NCBI GenBank assembly: GCA_023228865.1 | Contig: JALOAH010000006.1 | Location: 1 to 64,000 of the forward strand | Length of the DNA: 64,000 nucleotides | Origin: Porticoccaceae bacterium | Lineage (GTDB): Bacteria > Pseudomonadota > Gammaproteobacteria > Pseudomonadales > Porticoccaceae | Direction: 5' to 3' | Shown here: positions 50,496-60,662 of the stretch, piece after piece | How positions within the stretch are numbered: the stretch's first letter is position 1 | Layout of the letters: each line of letters starts with the position of its first letter | Notes under the pieces: generated by a model | Databases searched by the model: none | Seen by the model: the letters and a program-made list of their open reading frames with translations, nothing else | What the model was told of the DNA's origin: nothing | Made by a program: the position numbers and the translations under genes

Positions 50496-51143
50496 TTAAT
50501 GTATAGCATCAAACATCCAGGGTTGGCGCTGTCTGTGCCCCTCTTCAAAGCGACGGATGCTCTCCGCAGCCTGAAGAGTCAGGCCAATTTCGTCAAGCCC
50601 CTGCAACAGGCAGTGTTTGCGAAAATCATCAATATCAAATTTGATGACTTCACCATTGGCTCTGGTAATGGTCTGATTTTCCAGATTCACCGCCAGTTCA
50701 TAGCCTGGATTGGCGGCGACTTCTTCAAAAAGCATGGCTACAAGTTCTTTATCAAGAACAATCGGCAACATGCCGTTTTTAAAGCAATTGTTGTAAAAAA
50801 TATCTGCAAAACTGGGGGCGATGATAACGCGAATGCCATAATCATCCAGCGCCCAGGGAGCGTGCTCACGGCTGGAACCACAGCCAAAGTTCTCCCGGGT
50901 CAACAGAATGGAAGTGCCCTCATAGCGCTTCTGATTTAGTGGAAAATCCTTCTTCAGCGGCCGTGTTTTGCAATCCTTGCCGTACCAGCCTTCATCTTCA
51001 TAACGCATTTCATCAAAGAGATAAGGGCCAAAGCCGGTTCTGTTGATGGCCTTGAGAAACTGCTTGGGAATAATCATATCGGTATCGATATTCGCCAGAT
51101 CTATAGGCGCCACTATGCCTTTATGGGCTGTAAATGCTTTCAT
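50496..51143 (-). CDS. leuD: 3-isopropylmalate dehydratase small subunit
   Basis: 215-residue swivel-domain subunit that works with LeuC in the isomerisation of isopropylmalate in leucine synthesis. The signatures are [22 protein letters not shown] near the start and [15 protein letters not shown] in the middle. Length as in E. coli (201) with a slightly longer C-terminus. It follows leuC by 23 bases. Confidence 0.97.
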   Translation of the reverse strand: MKAFTAHKGIVAPIDLANIDTDMIIPKQFLKAINRTGFGPYLFDEMRYEDEGWYGKDCKTRPLKKDFPLNQKRYEGTSILLTRENFGCGSSREHAPWALDDYGIRVIIAPSFADIFYNNCFKNGMLPIVLDKELVAMLFEEVAANPGYELAVNLENQTITRANGEVIKFDIDDFRKHCLLQGLDEIGLTLQAAESIRRFEEGHRQRQPWMFDAIH

Positions 51144-51166
51144 TGTTAACGTCCTCTGAGAATCTT

Positions 51167-52594
51167 TTACACCTGGGGCAAGGTGCGAACATCAGTGATA
51201 TAGCCGGTGACTGCAGCGGCAACCGCCATTGCAGGACTGAGCAAATGGGTGCGCCCACCCGCCCCCTGGCGACCTTCAAAATTGCGGTTGGATGTGGAGG
51301 CGCAGTGTTCGCCGCGACCGAGAACATCCGAATTCATTGCCAGACACATGGAGCAGCCGGGCTCGCGCCAATCCATTCCCGCCTCGATGAAAATCTTGTC
51401 CAGGCCTTCCTTCTCCGCCTGCTCCTTCACCAGATGAGAACCTGGCACCACATAGACTTTCTTGATACTGTCAGCCTTTTTGCGGCCTTTGGCCACGGCG
51501 GCGGCGGCACGCAAATCTTCAATTCGCGAATTGGTGCAGGAGCCAATGAAAACCTTGTCAATTTTAATGTCCGTCACCGGCATACCACCCCGCAACCCCA
51601 TATACTCAAGGGCGCGCTGGTAGCCTTTGCGCTTGGTTTCTTCCTGCTGATCTTCAGGTTTGGGCACCAGTGCCGACACAGGCACCACCATTTCTGGCGA
51701 AGTCCCCCAGCTCACATAGGGTTCAATCTCTTCCGCATTCAACTCAACCACCGCATCGAAGTGGGCGCCCTCATCGGTATGCAGGGTTTGCCAATACGCC
51801 ACTGCCTTGTCCCAATTCTCACCCTTGGGAGCAAAGGGTCTGCCTTTGATATATTCAATGGTTTTGGCGTCGACACCCACAAGACCAACCCGGGCGCCGG
51901 CTTCAATGGCCATATTGCAGATGGTCATTCTCCCTTCAACGGAAAGGCTGCGAATAGTGCTGCCACCAAATTCAATGGCATAACCGGTGCCGCCAGCGGT
52001 GCCGATTTTACCAATGATGGCGAGAATCACATCCTTGGCAGTCACCCCGGGCTGGAGCTCACCCTCGACTTTGACCAGCATATTTTTCATTTTTGACGCC
52101 ACCAGACATTGTGTCGCCAAGACATGCTCCACTTCGGAAGTGCCGATACCGTGGGCAAGACAACCGAGGGCGCCGTGGGTTGCGGTGTGGGAATCGCCAC
52201 AAACCACCGTTGCACCAGGCAGGGTAAACCCCTGCTCGGGACCCATGACATGGACGATGCCCTGACCGTGATCGTTGATCTTGAATTCTTTAATGCCAAA
52301 TTCGGCGCAATTGTCGTCCAGTGTCTGCACCTGTATACGGGACACTTCGTCAACAATGGTGTCGATGCCGCCTTTGCGCTCCTCATAGTCCGTGGGCACA
52401 TTGTGATCCGGCGTCGCCACATTGGTATCACTGCGCCAGGGTTTGCGACCGGCAAGGCGCAGACCTTCAAACGCCTGGGGAGAGGTCACTTCGTGAATAA
52501 TATGGCGGTCGATATAAAGAAGCGCAGTGCCATCTTCACGGGTTTCCACCAGATGGGCGTCCCACAACTTGTCGTAGAGGGTTGAGCATGACAT
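51167..52594 (-). CDS. leuC: 3-isopropylmalate dehydratase large subunit
   Basis: 475-residue aconitase-family subunit with a [4Fe-4S] cluster. Cluster cysteines are visible in [11 protein letters not shown] and the CSMCLAMN motif near residue 410. [11 protein letters not shown] near residue 130 is the substrate region. It pairs with LeuD. The gene is divergent from a LysR regulator across 111 AT-rich bases, which is where the regulator is expected to bind. An AGAGGA site precedes the ATG. Confidence 0.98.
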   Translation of the reverse strand: MSCSTLYDKLWDAHLVETREDGTALLYIDRHIIHEVTSPQAFEGLRLAGRKPWRSDTNVATPDHNVPTDYEERKGGIDTIVDEVSRIQVQTLDDNCAEFGIKEFKINDHGQGIVHVMGPEQGFTLPGATVVCGDSHTATHGALGCLAHGIGTSEVEHVLATQCLVASKMKNMLVKVEGELQPGVTAKDVILAIIGKIGTAGGTGYAIEFGGSTIRSLSVEGRMTICNMAIEAGARVGLVGVDAKTIEYIKGRPFAPKGENWDKAVAYWQTLHTDEGAHFDAVVELNAEEIEPYVSWGTSPEMVVPVSALVPKPEDQQEETKRKGYQRALEYMGLRGGMPVTDIKIDKVFIGSCTNSRIEDLRAAAAVAKGRKKADSIKKVYVVPGSHLVKEQAEKEGLDKIFIEAGMDWREPGCSMCLAMNSDVLGRGEHCASTSNRNFEGRQGAGGRTHLLSPAMAVAAAVTGYITDVRTLPQV

Positions 52595-52705
52595 TGATGT
52601 ATCCTCTTGGCTGATTTTGCAAAAGCATAGCGCCAGGATTAGAATAAAACAAATTCATATTTTTTATAGATTTAATTCCAAAAAAGAATAGACTGGCATT
52701 TACTC

Positions 52706-53584
52706 ATGGATACCCAACTACTGGAAGCTTTTCTCGCCGTTGCCGAAGCAGGCTCATTTTCTGTCGCCGCTGAACGGGTGCATATCACCCAGCCTGCGGT
52801 GAGTAAACGCATCGCCCAGCTTGAAGAAATTCTCGGCTGCCGCCTTTTCGACCGCATATCCAGAACCATTCACCTCACGGAAGCGGGACAGGCGCTTTTG
52901 CCAAGAGCCACGAGAATTCTCGCCGAACTCCGCGAAACCCGCCAGGCGATTCGAGACCTTTCCGGCCATATCTCTGGCAGCCTGCGCATCGCCATTAGCC
53001 ACCATATTGGCTTGCACCGCCTCCCCCCGATTCTCAAGGAGTTTGCGGGCAGCAACCCGGAAGTCAGTCTTGAAGTCGAATTTATGGATTCTGAAGTCGC
53101 CTATGAGGCTGTGCTTCACGGCAGATTTGAAGTGGCGGTAATCACCCTGGCGCCGGAGCCTCATCCCCGCATACTTAGTCATAAAGTCTGGGAAGACCCC
53201 CTCGACCTCATGGTTTCCCGGGAACACCCCCTTGCCCGCACCCACCCGGTCAATATAGAAGAGCTGAGCAAATTTCCCGCCATTTTGCCGGGAATGGAAA
53301 CCTACACCGGCCGCATGATCAAAAAACTGTTTGACAGCGGCAGTTTCAACCTCAACGCCACCATGGCGACAAACTACCTCGAAACCATCAAGATGCTGGT
53401 CTCCGTGGGGCTTGGCTGGAGCATTCTGCCCCGCATCATGAAAGACGAAACCCTGCAAATACTGATCTGCGAAAAATTGCAGTTATCCCGCCAGCTCGGT
53501 TACATTCAGCACAATGAAAAAACCCTCTCCAATGCAGGGCGCGCCTTTATTTCCCTGCTGGAAAGCAGAAAAGAACAGAATTGA
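52706..53584 (+). CDS. LysR-family regulator next to leuCD
   Basis: 292-residue LysR-type regulator. The N-terminal helix-turn-helix is seen in AVAEAGSFSVAAERVHITQPAVSKRI and the effector domain contains SGSLRIAISHHIGLHRLPP. Its divergent position beside leuC, conserved in Pseudomonas (PA3122), suggests that it controls leuCD, probably in response to a leucine-pathway intermediate. This regulatory link is inferred from position. The substrate-binding region does not tell me the ligand. Confidence 0.9.
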   Translation: MDTQLLEAFLAVAEAGSFSVAAERVHITQPAVSKRIAQLEEILGCRLFDRISRTIHLTEAGQALLPRATRILAELRETRQAIRDLSGHISGSLRIAISHHIGLHRLPPILKEFAGSNPEVSLEVEFMDSEVAYEAVLHGRFEVAVITLAPEPHPRILSHKVWEDPLDLMVSREHPLARTHPVNIEELSKFPAILPGMETYTGRMIKKLFDSGSFNLNATMATNYLETIKMLVSVGLGWSILPRIMKDETLQILICEKLQLSRQLGYIQHNEKTLSNAGRAFISLLESRKEQN

Positions 53585-53751
53585 GGCACGCTGACCGTTC
53601 CGCTCGACGGATTTTTGCCGCTGGCGGCACCACGCGCACAAAAATAACTCTTTATTGTTTAACCCGGCTGGAACTATGTATCAGGCGATTCAATCATGTA
53701 GAATTTGGCCATTACAAATTCCAGTGATCACCATCAAAAGGAACTCGGCTT

Positions 53752-55758
53752 ATGGAACCTTTTGTTCCGAAACCTGAAGAAAGGATTAGTCACCAGAACA
53801 ATGGCGGAACAAAATCCCGCGCGACGGCGAAAACGCCAAAACGGGAAAGTGCTGGCAATCCTTTAAAATTTTTTAGCCATCATCTCCACATCATCGTTCC
53901 TTCAATTATTTTTTCCCTTTTACTGGCTGTGCTCTACAGCGTGCAACAGCAGAGCATCGCCAGTATCGAAAAACAAATGGCGACTATGTCTGCAAAGGAC
54001 GCAAAAGCGGCGTCAACGCCACAAGACAAGTCATCAACACCGGCTACCGCAACACCAGATGACAGCGTCAATAGCGATTCGCCACAGCTCACCAAAGAGA
54101 TCGCCGCCCTCAACAAACAGCTGGCCTCTCAGGCCGCGAAGCTGCAAGGTTTGGAAAAACAGGTGCAGAGCTTACAACTCAGCGCCAATGGCGAAACTCC
54201 CGCAGGCAGGCAAAACCAGGCCGCCATTGCTGGACTCAAGAGCGATGTAATTTCATTACAAAAAGCCTTTGACAACACAGCAGCAAAAACAGCGGCTGAA
54301 CTCACTAAATACAGCCAATGGCAAAAAAGCCTGGAAAACAATATTGACAAACGGATGGATCAGCAGACGCTGACAAACCAAACCTTTTCCGCGCAACTGT
54401 CTGACTTTGACAAAAAAATTGGCGATCTAAACGGCATCTTTGAGAAAAACCTCGCAGCTGTGCGCGCCGACTGGAGCAAGGAACTGGCATCAAGCGCCAT
54501 TAAAATCAGTGCCATAGAGCAACAAACAAGCAGTGTCCCGTCTCTTGAACAGGCTCTCGTCTCCCTGAGAACAGAACTGACCACGCTCAGTGAAAACCAA
54601 AACCAGCTGTCGGCCAACGACGAAGCCACTGAATCCCAACTGGCAGAGTTAAAAAACCAGTTAAAAATCACCCGCGAAAGCTCCGATGGCTTACTTGCGG
54701 GGGATCAACTGCAAGCCGCGCTTGCCCCCCTGAAAGAGCGGGTTGAAAACCTGGCGGCAACCAGCGGGGAGATTTCTGCTGAACTTGACGGCATTAAAAG
54801 CCAGCAAAGCCAGCTGAATGAGAAATTAACCATCAACGAAGGTGAGCTTGATTCCCTGGCAAAAACACTAAATGCACAGACAGAGGCTCCTCCGCCACTG
54901 GCAAAGGCTGAACTCGAAACAGCCATTCTCCCCCTCAGGCAAGAGATTGCCAACCTGGGCAATACTCTTCAAGCCTCCTCTTCCGGACTGTCTGCCCAGA
55001 AGACAAACCTCAACCGTTTGCGGGATGAAATCGCTGTACAGCTTGTCGCCATTATAAGAGATCAAAAGCAGCTGGCGACGGCACTGGCAACCAATGAAAA
55101 CCAACTGGCCGATGCAAGTCGTATGGCCGCAGCGCACAAAGATGCGGCAGAACCTTTGGCAAAAGCCGAGTTTGAAGCCACCATCCGCCCCCTTAAACAG
55201 CAGCTAGAAACCATTGACAGCAACCTTGATAAGGCCATCAGCAAAATTGGCGCCCAGGAAAAAGACTTTACGCGCCTGCGCAGCCAGCTGGAAACACAGT
55301 TGGCGCAACAGCAAAATATCGCCAGTGATCCTGACAGTAATGCCCTCAACGCCATTGATGCCCAGCTCGCCTCACAAATGGAGGCACTGAATGCCCTGCG
55401 CAGCAAAGATAATCAGCTGTACGCCGAGCTGTCCCAGGCATTAAAGGATCTGAAAAATTTGCAGGGAAAAATGGCGCAACTGAGCACAGCAACAGCCGCT
55501 GCGCCTTCCCCTGTGCTTTCCGTCGATATCGCTGCTCTCAACGAGCGTGTGAGGGATTTGTCATCAAGGTTTGACAACACGGTGTCCACACTTGCCAATA
55601 ACGACTCAAAAATAACCCGATGGCAGGAAGATATGGAATTAAAACTGGCAAGCCAACCCCCCGGCGGGGCTGGCGGCCAAGACTTGCAGACCGTCAAGGA
55701 AATTATCCAGTTGTTAATGAAACAGCATCCCTATACGAAGTTTCCAGCCATCAACTGA
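53752..55758 (+). CDS. orphan membrane-anchored coiled-coil protein
   Basis: 668-residue protein that I do not recognise. A basic, Pro-containing cytoplasmic head (1-45) is followed by one membrane segment at about 46-64 (IIVPSIIFSLLLAVLYSV), then an almost entirely helical region rich in Gln, Ala, Leu and Asn to the end, with a Ser/Thr/Pro/Asp-rich linker at 80-112. Three related units occur: AALAPLKERVENL near 322, TAILPLRQEIANL near 390 and ATIRPLKQQLETI near 475. Topology (positive head inside) puts the coiled coil in the periplasm. An AAGGA site precedes the ATG. It is monocistronic between the LysR gene and the convergent hemN. A structural or septal/envelope spacer role is a guess. Confidence 0.75.
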   Translation: MEPFVPKPEERISHQNNGGTKSRATAKTPKRESAGNPLKFFSHHLHIIVPSIIFSLLLAVLYSVQQQSIASIEKQMATMSAKDAKAASTPQDKSSTPATATPDDSVNSDSPQLTKEIAALNKQLASQAAKLQGLEKQVQSLQLSANGETPAGRQNQAAIAGLKSDVISLQKAFDNTAAKTAAELTKYSQWQKSLENNIDKRMDQQTLTNQTFSAQLSDFDKKIGDLNGIFEKNLAAVRADWSKELASSAIKISAIEQQTSSVPSLEQALVSLRTELTTLSENQNQLSANDEATESQLAELKNQLKITRESSDGLLAGDQLQAALAPLKERVENLAATSGEISAELDGIKSQQSQLNEKLTINEGELDSLAKTLNAQTEAPPPLAKAELETAILPLRQEIANLGNTLQASSSGLSAQKTNLNRLRDEIAVQLVAIIRDQKQLATALATNENQLADASRMAAAHKDAAEPLAKAEFEATIRPLKQQLETIDSNLDKAISKIGAQEKDFTRLRSQLETQLAQQQNIASDPDSNALNAIDAQLASQMEALNALRSKDNQLYAELSQALKDLKNLQGKMAQLSTATAAAPSPVLSVDIAALNERVRDLSSRFDNTVSTLANNDSKITRWQEDMELKLASQPPGGAGGQDLQTVKEIIQLLMKQHPYTKFPAIN

Positions 55759-55775
55759 TGAAAATCCAGCGGGCA

Positions 55776-55807
55776 AAACCCTGACAGAGCTATGTCTCCG
55801 AGGGTTT
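55776..55807. terminator. possible bidirectional terminator between convergent genes
   Basis: AAACCCT (55776-55782) pairs with AGGGTTT (55801-55807), with an inner GACA/TGTC extension, 18 bases after the coiled-coil gene and convergent with hemN. Only short T-runs flank it. The rest of the 55759-55954 spacer holds nothing recognisable. Confidence 0.35.
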
Positions 55808-55954
55808 GGCCGCTTTCAGGGCAGGTGCTCACGCCAGCACGCTATGACAATGCTTGCCCCAGGAGTCAAATCCACCGATCTCGGCGCACCTATTAAGGCC
55901 GCGGACAACGTTGAAGCAGGGGAACACAAGTTCGACAGGTGCGGGGAATCGCCA

Positions 55955-57361
55955 TCAAATAATCCGCGAGAATTTTGGCGTGTTTTCTGCCCGCTGCAAC
56001 CAGGCATCAAACACCATACAAATTCTGCGAATCAACATGCGCCCCGCGGCGGTTACTCGCAGCCCCCGACCCTCAAGCACCACCAGGCCGTCAACAGCCA
56101 TCTGCTTTAATTCGCCAAGCTCGGCGGCGAAATAGTGTTGAAAATTGATTGCGAATCTGTCTTCGATGGTTTGGAAGTCGAGACAAAAATGGCAGATCAG
56201 TTGCTCGATAACCTTGCCGCGAATCAAGTCGTCATCACAGAGTTTCAAGCCCTTGGCCAAGGGCAATTCGCCCTTGTCTATGGCTTTATTGTAATGGCCA
56301 ATATCCTTGTAATTTTGAGAAAAAGTATCGCCGATAGCGCTAATGGCAGAAACGCCAAATGACACCAGATCGCAGTCGCCATGGGTGGCATAACCCTGAA
56401 AGTTGCGCTGCAGCTTGCCCTCTCGCTGCGCGACAGCAAGCTCATCCGCTGGTTTGGCAAAATGATCCATGCCGATATAAATATAACCGGCGGCAAGCAT
56501 GCGTTCGATGGCCATGTGAAGAATAACCAGTTTTTCCTCAGGCTCGGGAAGCAAAGTGCCGTCGATTTGCTTTTGGGTTTTAAAAAGATGGGGCATATGG
56601 GCGTAATTAAAAATCGATAACCGATCTGGCGAGAGTTCGATTACCGCATCCAGGGTGCGGCTGAAGCTGTGCCTGTCCTGAAGGGGAAGTCCATAAATGA
56701 GATCCATACTGATAGAGTGAAAACCCTGCTGTCGCGCTTCCCGCACCAGGGAGTCCACCTCCTCCACCGAATTAAAGCGATTTACCGCGCGCTGAACCTT
56801 GGCGTCAAAATCCTGAACCCCCATGCTGATGCGATTGAAGCCAAGCTCCCTCAGACAAGCGATGGTCGCCACCGAGGTATCACCGGGATGAATTTCTATC
56901 GCATATTCGCCGCGGTCATCGTCAAGCAAATTAAAATACCTGCGCGTAGCTGCCATCAACTGGCACTTTTCGTCGTCACTGATATAGGTAGGAGTGCCGC
57001 CCCCCCAGTGCAACTGATGGACAGGGCGGGATGCATCGATAAGCCCCGCCATCATCGCCATTTCCTTTTCAAGGCGCTCAAGGTAGGGCTGGGACACACT
57101 GCGGTTGGCCGTAATAATTTTATTGCACGCGCAGTAGTAACAAACCCGGCTGCAAAAAGGAATATGGGTATACAGAGACAAGGGATTAGCTCTGCGATTG
57201 CTGACTTCAATCGCGTCTTTCAAATCCCCATAGACAAAATCTGTATGGAACTGGGGCGCCGTTGGGTACGACGTGTAACGGGGTCCAGAAAGATCGTAGC
57301 GGCGAATCAAGGCGTCGTCCCAAAGGGCGTGCCTCTGCTCATTAATGGTTAATTGCTCCAT
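55955..57361 (-). CDS. hemN: oxygen-independent coproporphyrinogen III oxidase
   Basis: 468-residue radical-SAM enzyme for anaerobic haem synthesis. The cluster motif is CxxxCxxCxC with Cys70, Cys74, Cys77 and Cys79 (HIPFCSRVCYYCAC). The fourth cysteine and GGGTPTY nearby are the HemN signature that separates it from HemW. It decarboxylates coproporphyrinogen III to protoporphyrinogen IX without oxygen, suggesting a facultative or microaerobic lifestyle. A GGAGG site precedes the ATG. I looked for an FNR/Anr box (TTGAT-N4-ATCAA) in the upstream 209 bases and found none that is convincing. Confidence 0.96.
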   Translation of the reverse strand: MEQLTINEQRHALWDDALIRRYDLSGPRYTSYPTAPQFHTDFVYGDLKDAIEVSNRRANPLSLYTHIPFCSRVCYYCACNKIITANRSVSQPYLERLEKEMAMMAGLIDASRPVHQLHWGGGTPTYISDDEKCQLMAATRRYFNLLDDDRGEYAIEIHPGDTSVATIACLRELGFNRISMGVQDFDAKVQRAVNRFNSVEEVDSLVREARQQGFHSISMDLIYGLPLQDRHSFSRTLDAVIELSPDRLSIFNYAHMPHLFKTQKQIDGTLLPEPEEKLVILHMAIERMLAAGYIYIGMDHFAKPADELAVAQREGKLQRNFQGYATHGDCDLVSFGVSAISAIGDTFSQNYKDIGHYNKAIDKGELPLAKGLKLCDDDLIRGKVIEQLICHFCLDFQTIEDRFAINFQHYFAAELGELKQMAVDGLVVLEGRGLRVTAAGRMLIRRICMVFDAWLQRAENTPKFSRII

Positions 57362-57570
57362 AGCTCAGGCCTCCACAAACCCGGTAGCCACTATAGCCTA
57401 ACACGGCTGGAACAACCTTGACAGAGATCATGGTGGCGGGACGTGCCATTGACTCCGCTGAACGGGCGTCGACCAAAACAGGCAAGCCATTGAAAAAAAT
57501 ACCATTATCAATTTATACCGGCGCGCACCTGGAGCCGGCGCCAAGACAACAACCCGGCTGGCAACAAAAA

Positions 57571-58896
57571 TCAGCAACTGCCCGCCACCACTGGAGCTTC
57601 GGGCTTATTGAAAAAATGGCTGAGGACATTTTTTAGCGCCCAGCCATCGTGAACGCCTGCGAGTTCGCGAATGGAATGCATGGCGAACGTGGGCACACCA
57701 ACGTCGAGGGTGGGCACCCCCACTTCCGCTGCGGTTAGAGGCCCTATGGTGCTGCCGCAGGGCATATCGTTGCGCGCCACAAAGACCTGGAGACTGACGC
57801 CGACCTCTTCGGCCAGTTGCCGGAATAACGCAGCGGTGAGGCTGTTGGTGGCATAACGCTGCCGCGCATTGACTTTGATAACCGGGCCTGCATTCAACAG
57901 GGGCTGATGATTTTGGTCGTGTTTGGCGGGGTAGTTGGGATGGACGCCGTGGGCGTTATCGGTGGATACCATCAGGGAGCGGCTGATAACCTGAAAACGC
58001 TTTTCCGTATCTGGAATGAGGCGCTCGAGAACCGACCTCAACAGGGTTCCCTGAGCTCCGCAGGCAGAGGCGCTGCCCACCTCTTCGTGATCGTTACAAA
58101 CCAGAATCGCTGTCTGCCCGCCGCCACAAGTGGCCAGGCTCTCCATTCCCACATAGCAACTGAGGAGATTATCAAGGCGTGCAGAGGCAACAAAATCATT
58201 GTGCAAGCCGATAATGGCAGGTTTTTGAGTGTCGTAGAAATAGAGTTCCCAATCGAGAATTTCGGCATCAACGGCGCCCAGAAAACGCTCACCAAGGAGT
58301 TGATTGAAATTCTTGCTCCTGTCGGGATTATCGACAAAAAGCAGCGGCTGAATATCCGTTTGAGGATTAATGGTGCGGCTTTCGTTGGCGGTGCGATCGA
58401 GGTGAATGGCCAGGCTCGGAATGACGGCCACGGGGTCTTTGAAATCAACCAGTTTTTGAGTCAATTCCCCCGCCGCTGTTTTATATACCACCCTACCGGC
58501 GATGGACAAATCCCGATCAAACCAGGGATTGAGCAAGGCGCCGCCATAAACCTCGACACCCAGGCGAAAATAACCACTGCCGTCGAGTTCCGGCCTGGGT
58601 TTTACCATTAGGCACGGACTGTCCGTGTGAGCGCCGACTATCCGCAAGCCGCCACTGTGGTCGCATTCTCTACCTTTGACAAAAGCAATAATGGAGCTGT
58701 CGTTGCGGGTAACGAAATAACGCCCGCCCGCCTCAAGATTCCAGGCATCAGCTTCTTCCAGACGCACAAAGCCGAGCCCGACCAGGCGCTTCACCATAGT
58801 TGCTACAGCGTGAAAAGGTGTTGGCGAATGCTCGATAAAGGCGAGCAACTCCTGATTGAATACAGAGAGCTCCTTAGGGGTTGGGGGTGTTGTCAT
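57571..58896 (-). CDS. apeB: M18 family aminopeptidase
   Basis: 441-residue zinc aminopeptidase of the aspartyl aminopeptidase (M18) family. Metal ligands are in VGAHTDSPCL and LVCNDHEEVGSASACG, with a late STDNAHGVHPNY and a final MHSIRELAGVHD. It trims N-terminal acidic or neutral residues from peptides in the cytoplasm. The ATG at 58896 has an AGGA site; an upstream GTG would add nine residues. The Pseudomonas homologue is called apeB (429 residues). It stands between hemN and uppP. Confidence 0.93.
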   Translation of the reverse strand: MTTPPTPKELSVFNQELLAFIEHSPTPFHAVATMVKRLVGLGFVRLEEADAWNLEAGGRYFVTRNDSSIIAFVKGRECDHSGGLRIVGAHTDSPCLMVKPRPELDGSGYFRLGVEVYGGALLNPWFDRDLSIAGRVVYKTAAGELTQKLVDFKDPVAVIPSLAIHLDRTANESRTINPQTDIQPLLFVDNPDRSKNFNQLLGERFLGAVDAEILDWELYFYDTQKPAIIGLHNDFVASARLDNLLSCYVGMESLATCGGGQTAILVCNDHEEVGSASACGAQGTLLRSVLERLIPDTEKRFQVISRSLMVSTDNAHGVHPNYPAKHDQNHQPLLNAGPVIKVNARQRYATNSLTAALFRQLAEEVGVSLQVFVARNDMPCGSTIGPLTAAEVGVPTLDVGVPTFAMHSIRELAGVHDGWALKNVLSHFFNKPEAPVVAGSC

Positions 58897-58968
58897 AAAG
58901 ATTCCTGTCAACTTGCTTTGCACCAGGGATCGTAAACGCCCCGGCCTTCGTCAGCGCTAAAATACCGA

Positions 58969-59775
58969 TTATACCTGCCCTGTCGCCAGCAACAGCAGCA
59001 ACACCACTCCCAGTATCAGGCGATACCAGACGAAAGGCATCATACCCACGCGATCAACCCAGGCAAGAAATGTATAAATGCAACAATAGGCGGTTATCGC
59101 TGACAGGGCAACCGCCAACACAATCTGCCCCCAGGGCACGGCAGTGGCACCCAATAATTCGACCCCTTTAAATCCGCCACTCAGGACAATAATGGGAATG
59201 GATAACAAAAATGAAAACCTGGCAGAGGTGACACGATCAAAACCCAGAGCGAGAGCCGCCGTCATGGTAATTCCCGAGCGCGATGTTCCGGGAATTAATG
59301 CCAGTGCCTGGGCAACGCCAATGATTAATGCCTGCTTCCAGCCGAGCGTATCGAGAGTCTTGGTTTTTGTCGACCGCTGATCGGCAACACCCAACAACAA
59401 ACCAAATCCAATGGTTGTCAAAGCGATCACCATTATCGAGCGCAAATGGGTTTCAATGAAGTTATCAAAGAGAAGCCCGGCAATTCCTGCGGGAATGGTG
59501 GCGAGAATAATAGCCCAGCCAAGTCGACCTTCAGCACTGGGATTGCCGCGAAAACACTGCCCGCACCATGCACAAATCAGCCGCTTCAAATCTTTGCGAA
59601 AATAACTCAGCACCGCAATCAACGTGCCCACATGAACCGCGACATCAAAAGCCAGCCCCTGATCAGGCCAGCCCAACACCGCCGATGGCAAAATCAGGTG
59701 CGCGGAACTGGAGATGGGCAAAAATTCGGTCAATCCCTGGATAATTGCCAGAACAACCACCTGCAAAAGAGACAC
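58969..59775 (-). CDS. uppP: undecaprenyl-diphosphatase UppP
   Basis: 268-residue membrane phosphatase with about eight hydrophobic segments. The two catalytic motifs are TEFLPISSSAHL near residue 17 and PGTSRSGITM near residue 160. It recycles the lipid carrier undecaprenyl diphosphate to the monophosphate for peptidoglycan and LPS synthesis, and confers bacitracin tolerance. The likely start is GTG at 59775, preceded by a G-rich stretch. It follows tsaB by 55 bases. Confidence 0.96.
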   Translation of the reverse strand: MSLLQVVVLAIIQGLTEFLPISSSAHLILPSAVLGWPDQGLAFDVAVHVGTLIAVLSYFRKDLKRLICAWCGQCFRGNPSAEGRLGWAIILATIPAGIAGLLFDNFIETHLRSIMVIALTTIGFGLLLGVADQRSTKTKTLDTLGWKQALIIGVAQALALIPGTSRSGITMTAALALGFDRVTSARFSFLLSIPIIVLSGGFKGVELLGATAVPWGQIVLAVALSAITAYCCIYTFLAWVDRVGMMPFVWYRLILGVVLLLLLATGQV

Positions 59776-59830
59776 CCCTACCCCCTCAGATCTATTATCG
59801 ATTGACTACTTTCACCATTGCAGACGGAGT

Positions 59831-60568
59831 TTACACCGAATCTGCAGAACGGATTCTTTTTCTCTTCTTCCAGCTGATTTCATTGCGAATATAGGCAATA
59901 TGAGCGTCGTCAATGGCCACAGTTTCTCCGCGAAGGTAGGCTGGCATAGCCAGCAGGGACAGGTGTCTGGCATCGGCAAAAAAATCGTCATCCTGCCAGA
60001 CACTGCTCCAGTCAGGGTGTTTTTCAGAAACTGTCATTGACGAAGAAAACTGCGCCAGAATTCCGCAACCATCGCCGACCGCAGCCACCAAGGGAAACCT
60101 GATTGCGGCGAGGATATCTTCTGGCGCTGCAGCGCAATCTGGCAAAACAACCACAAGTTCAGCGTCAACCTCCGCTTCGTATACCGCCCAATAAATTTCG
60201 TTCATTCTCGCGTCTATGGCGGTCAATATTCTGCCGGCAGACAACTTGCGCTGCACCGCTGCTTTAAACGCCATGACCTTGAGGGTAGACAATCCGATGA
60301 CGGGCAGGTCTGCGCCAAAGGCCAATCCCTGAACAACGCCAAAGCCAATACGCAATCCTGTAAAAGAACCGGGCCCCTGGGTAAATGCAAGGGCGTCCAA
60401 TTGTTTAAGAGAAAGGCCGGAATCAGACAAAATCTGATCCACCATAAAAAGAATTTTCCTGGCGTGCTCCCTGGGCGCCCGCTCAACAAGCTCTGTGACC
60501 TCACCGTCACAATTCAATGCCACAGAACAGCAGACTCCGGCAGTTTCAATGGACAGAATACTGGTCAC
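59831..60568 (-). CDS. tsaB: tRNA t6A modification protein TsaB
   Basis: 245-residue ASKHA-fold protein that scaffolds TsaD and TsaE in threonylcarbamoyladenosine synthesis at tRNA position 37. The start ILSIETAGVCCSVAL and the central LAFTQGPGSFTGLRIG are typical. The start is taken as the GTG at 60568, which has a GGAG site six bases upstream; a TTG at 60586 would add six residues. E. coli TsaB has 231 residues. The other t6A genes are not in the window. Confidence 0.94.
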   Translation of the reverse strand: MTSILSIETAGVCCSVALNCDGEVTELVERAPREHARKILFMVDQILSDSGLSLKQLDALAFTQGPGSFTGLRIGFGVVQGLAFGADLPVIGLSTLKVMAFKAAVQRKLSAGRILTAIDARMNEIYWAVYEAEVDAELVVVLPDCAAAPEDILAAIRFPLVAAVGDGCGILAQFSSSMTVSEKHPDWSSVWQDDDFFADARHLSLLAMPAYLRGETVAIDDAHIAYIRNEISWKKRKRIRSADSV

Positions 60569-60617
60569 AGCTAACTCCGAAAACAATAACGGGCAAAGAA
60601 AAAATAGTATGCTCTAC

Positions 60618-60646
60618 AAAAAATCCCCCGAAATGTCGGGGGATTT
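60618..60646 (-). terminator. intrinsic terminator of the AT-hook gene
   Basis: An 11-pair stem AAATCCCCCGA / TCGGGGGATTT (60621-60631 and 60636-60646) with a four-base loop is followed on the minus strand by a T-run. It lies 17 bases after the stop of the AT-hook gene and separates it from tsaB. Confidence 0.85.
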
Positions 60647-60662
60647 AGCAACGCCGCAACGG

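Noticed and set aside
49524..50939. Plus-strand open frame of 471 codons across asd and leuD
   Set aside because: It spans two certain genes on the other strand and matches nothing; it is a by-product of GC-rich third positions.
57362..57570. FNR/Anr box upstream of hemN
   Set aside because: TTGAT occurs, but the second half-site ATCAA is not at the right distance; no regulator site is claimed.
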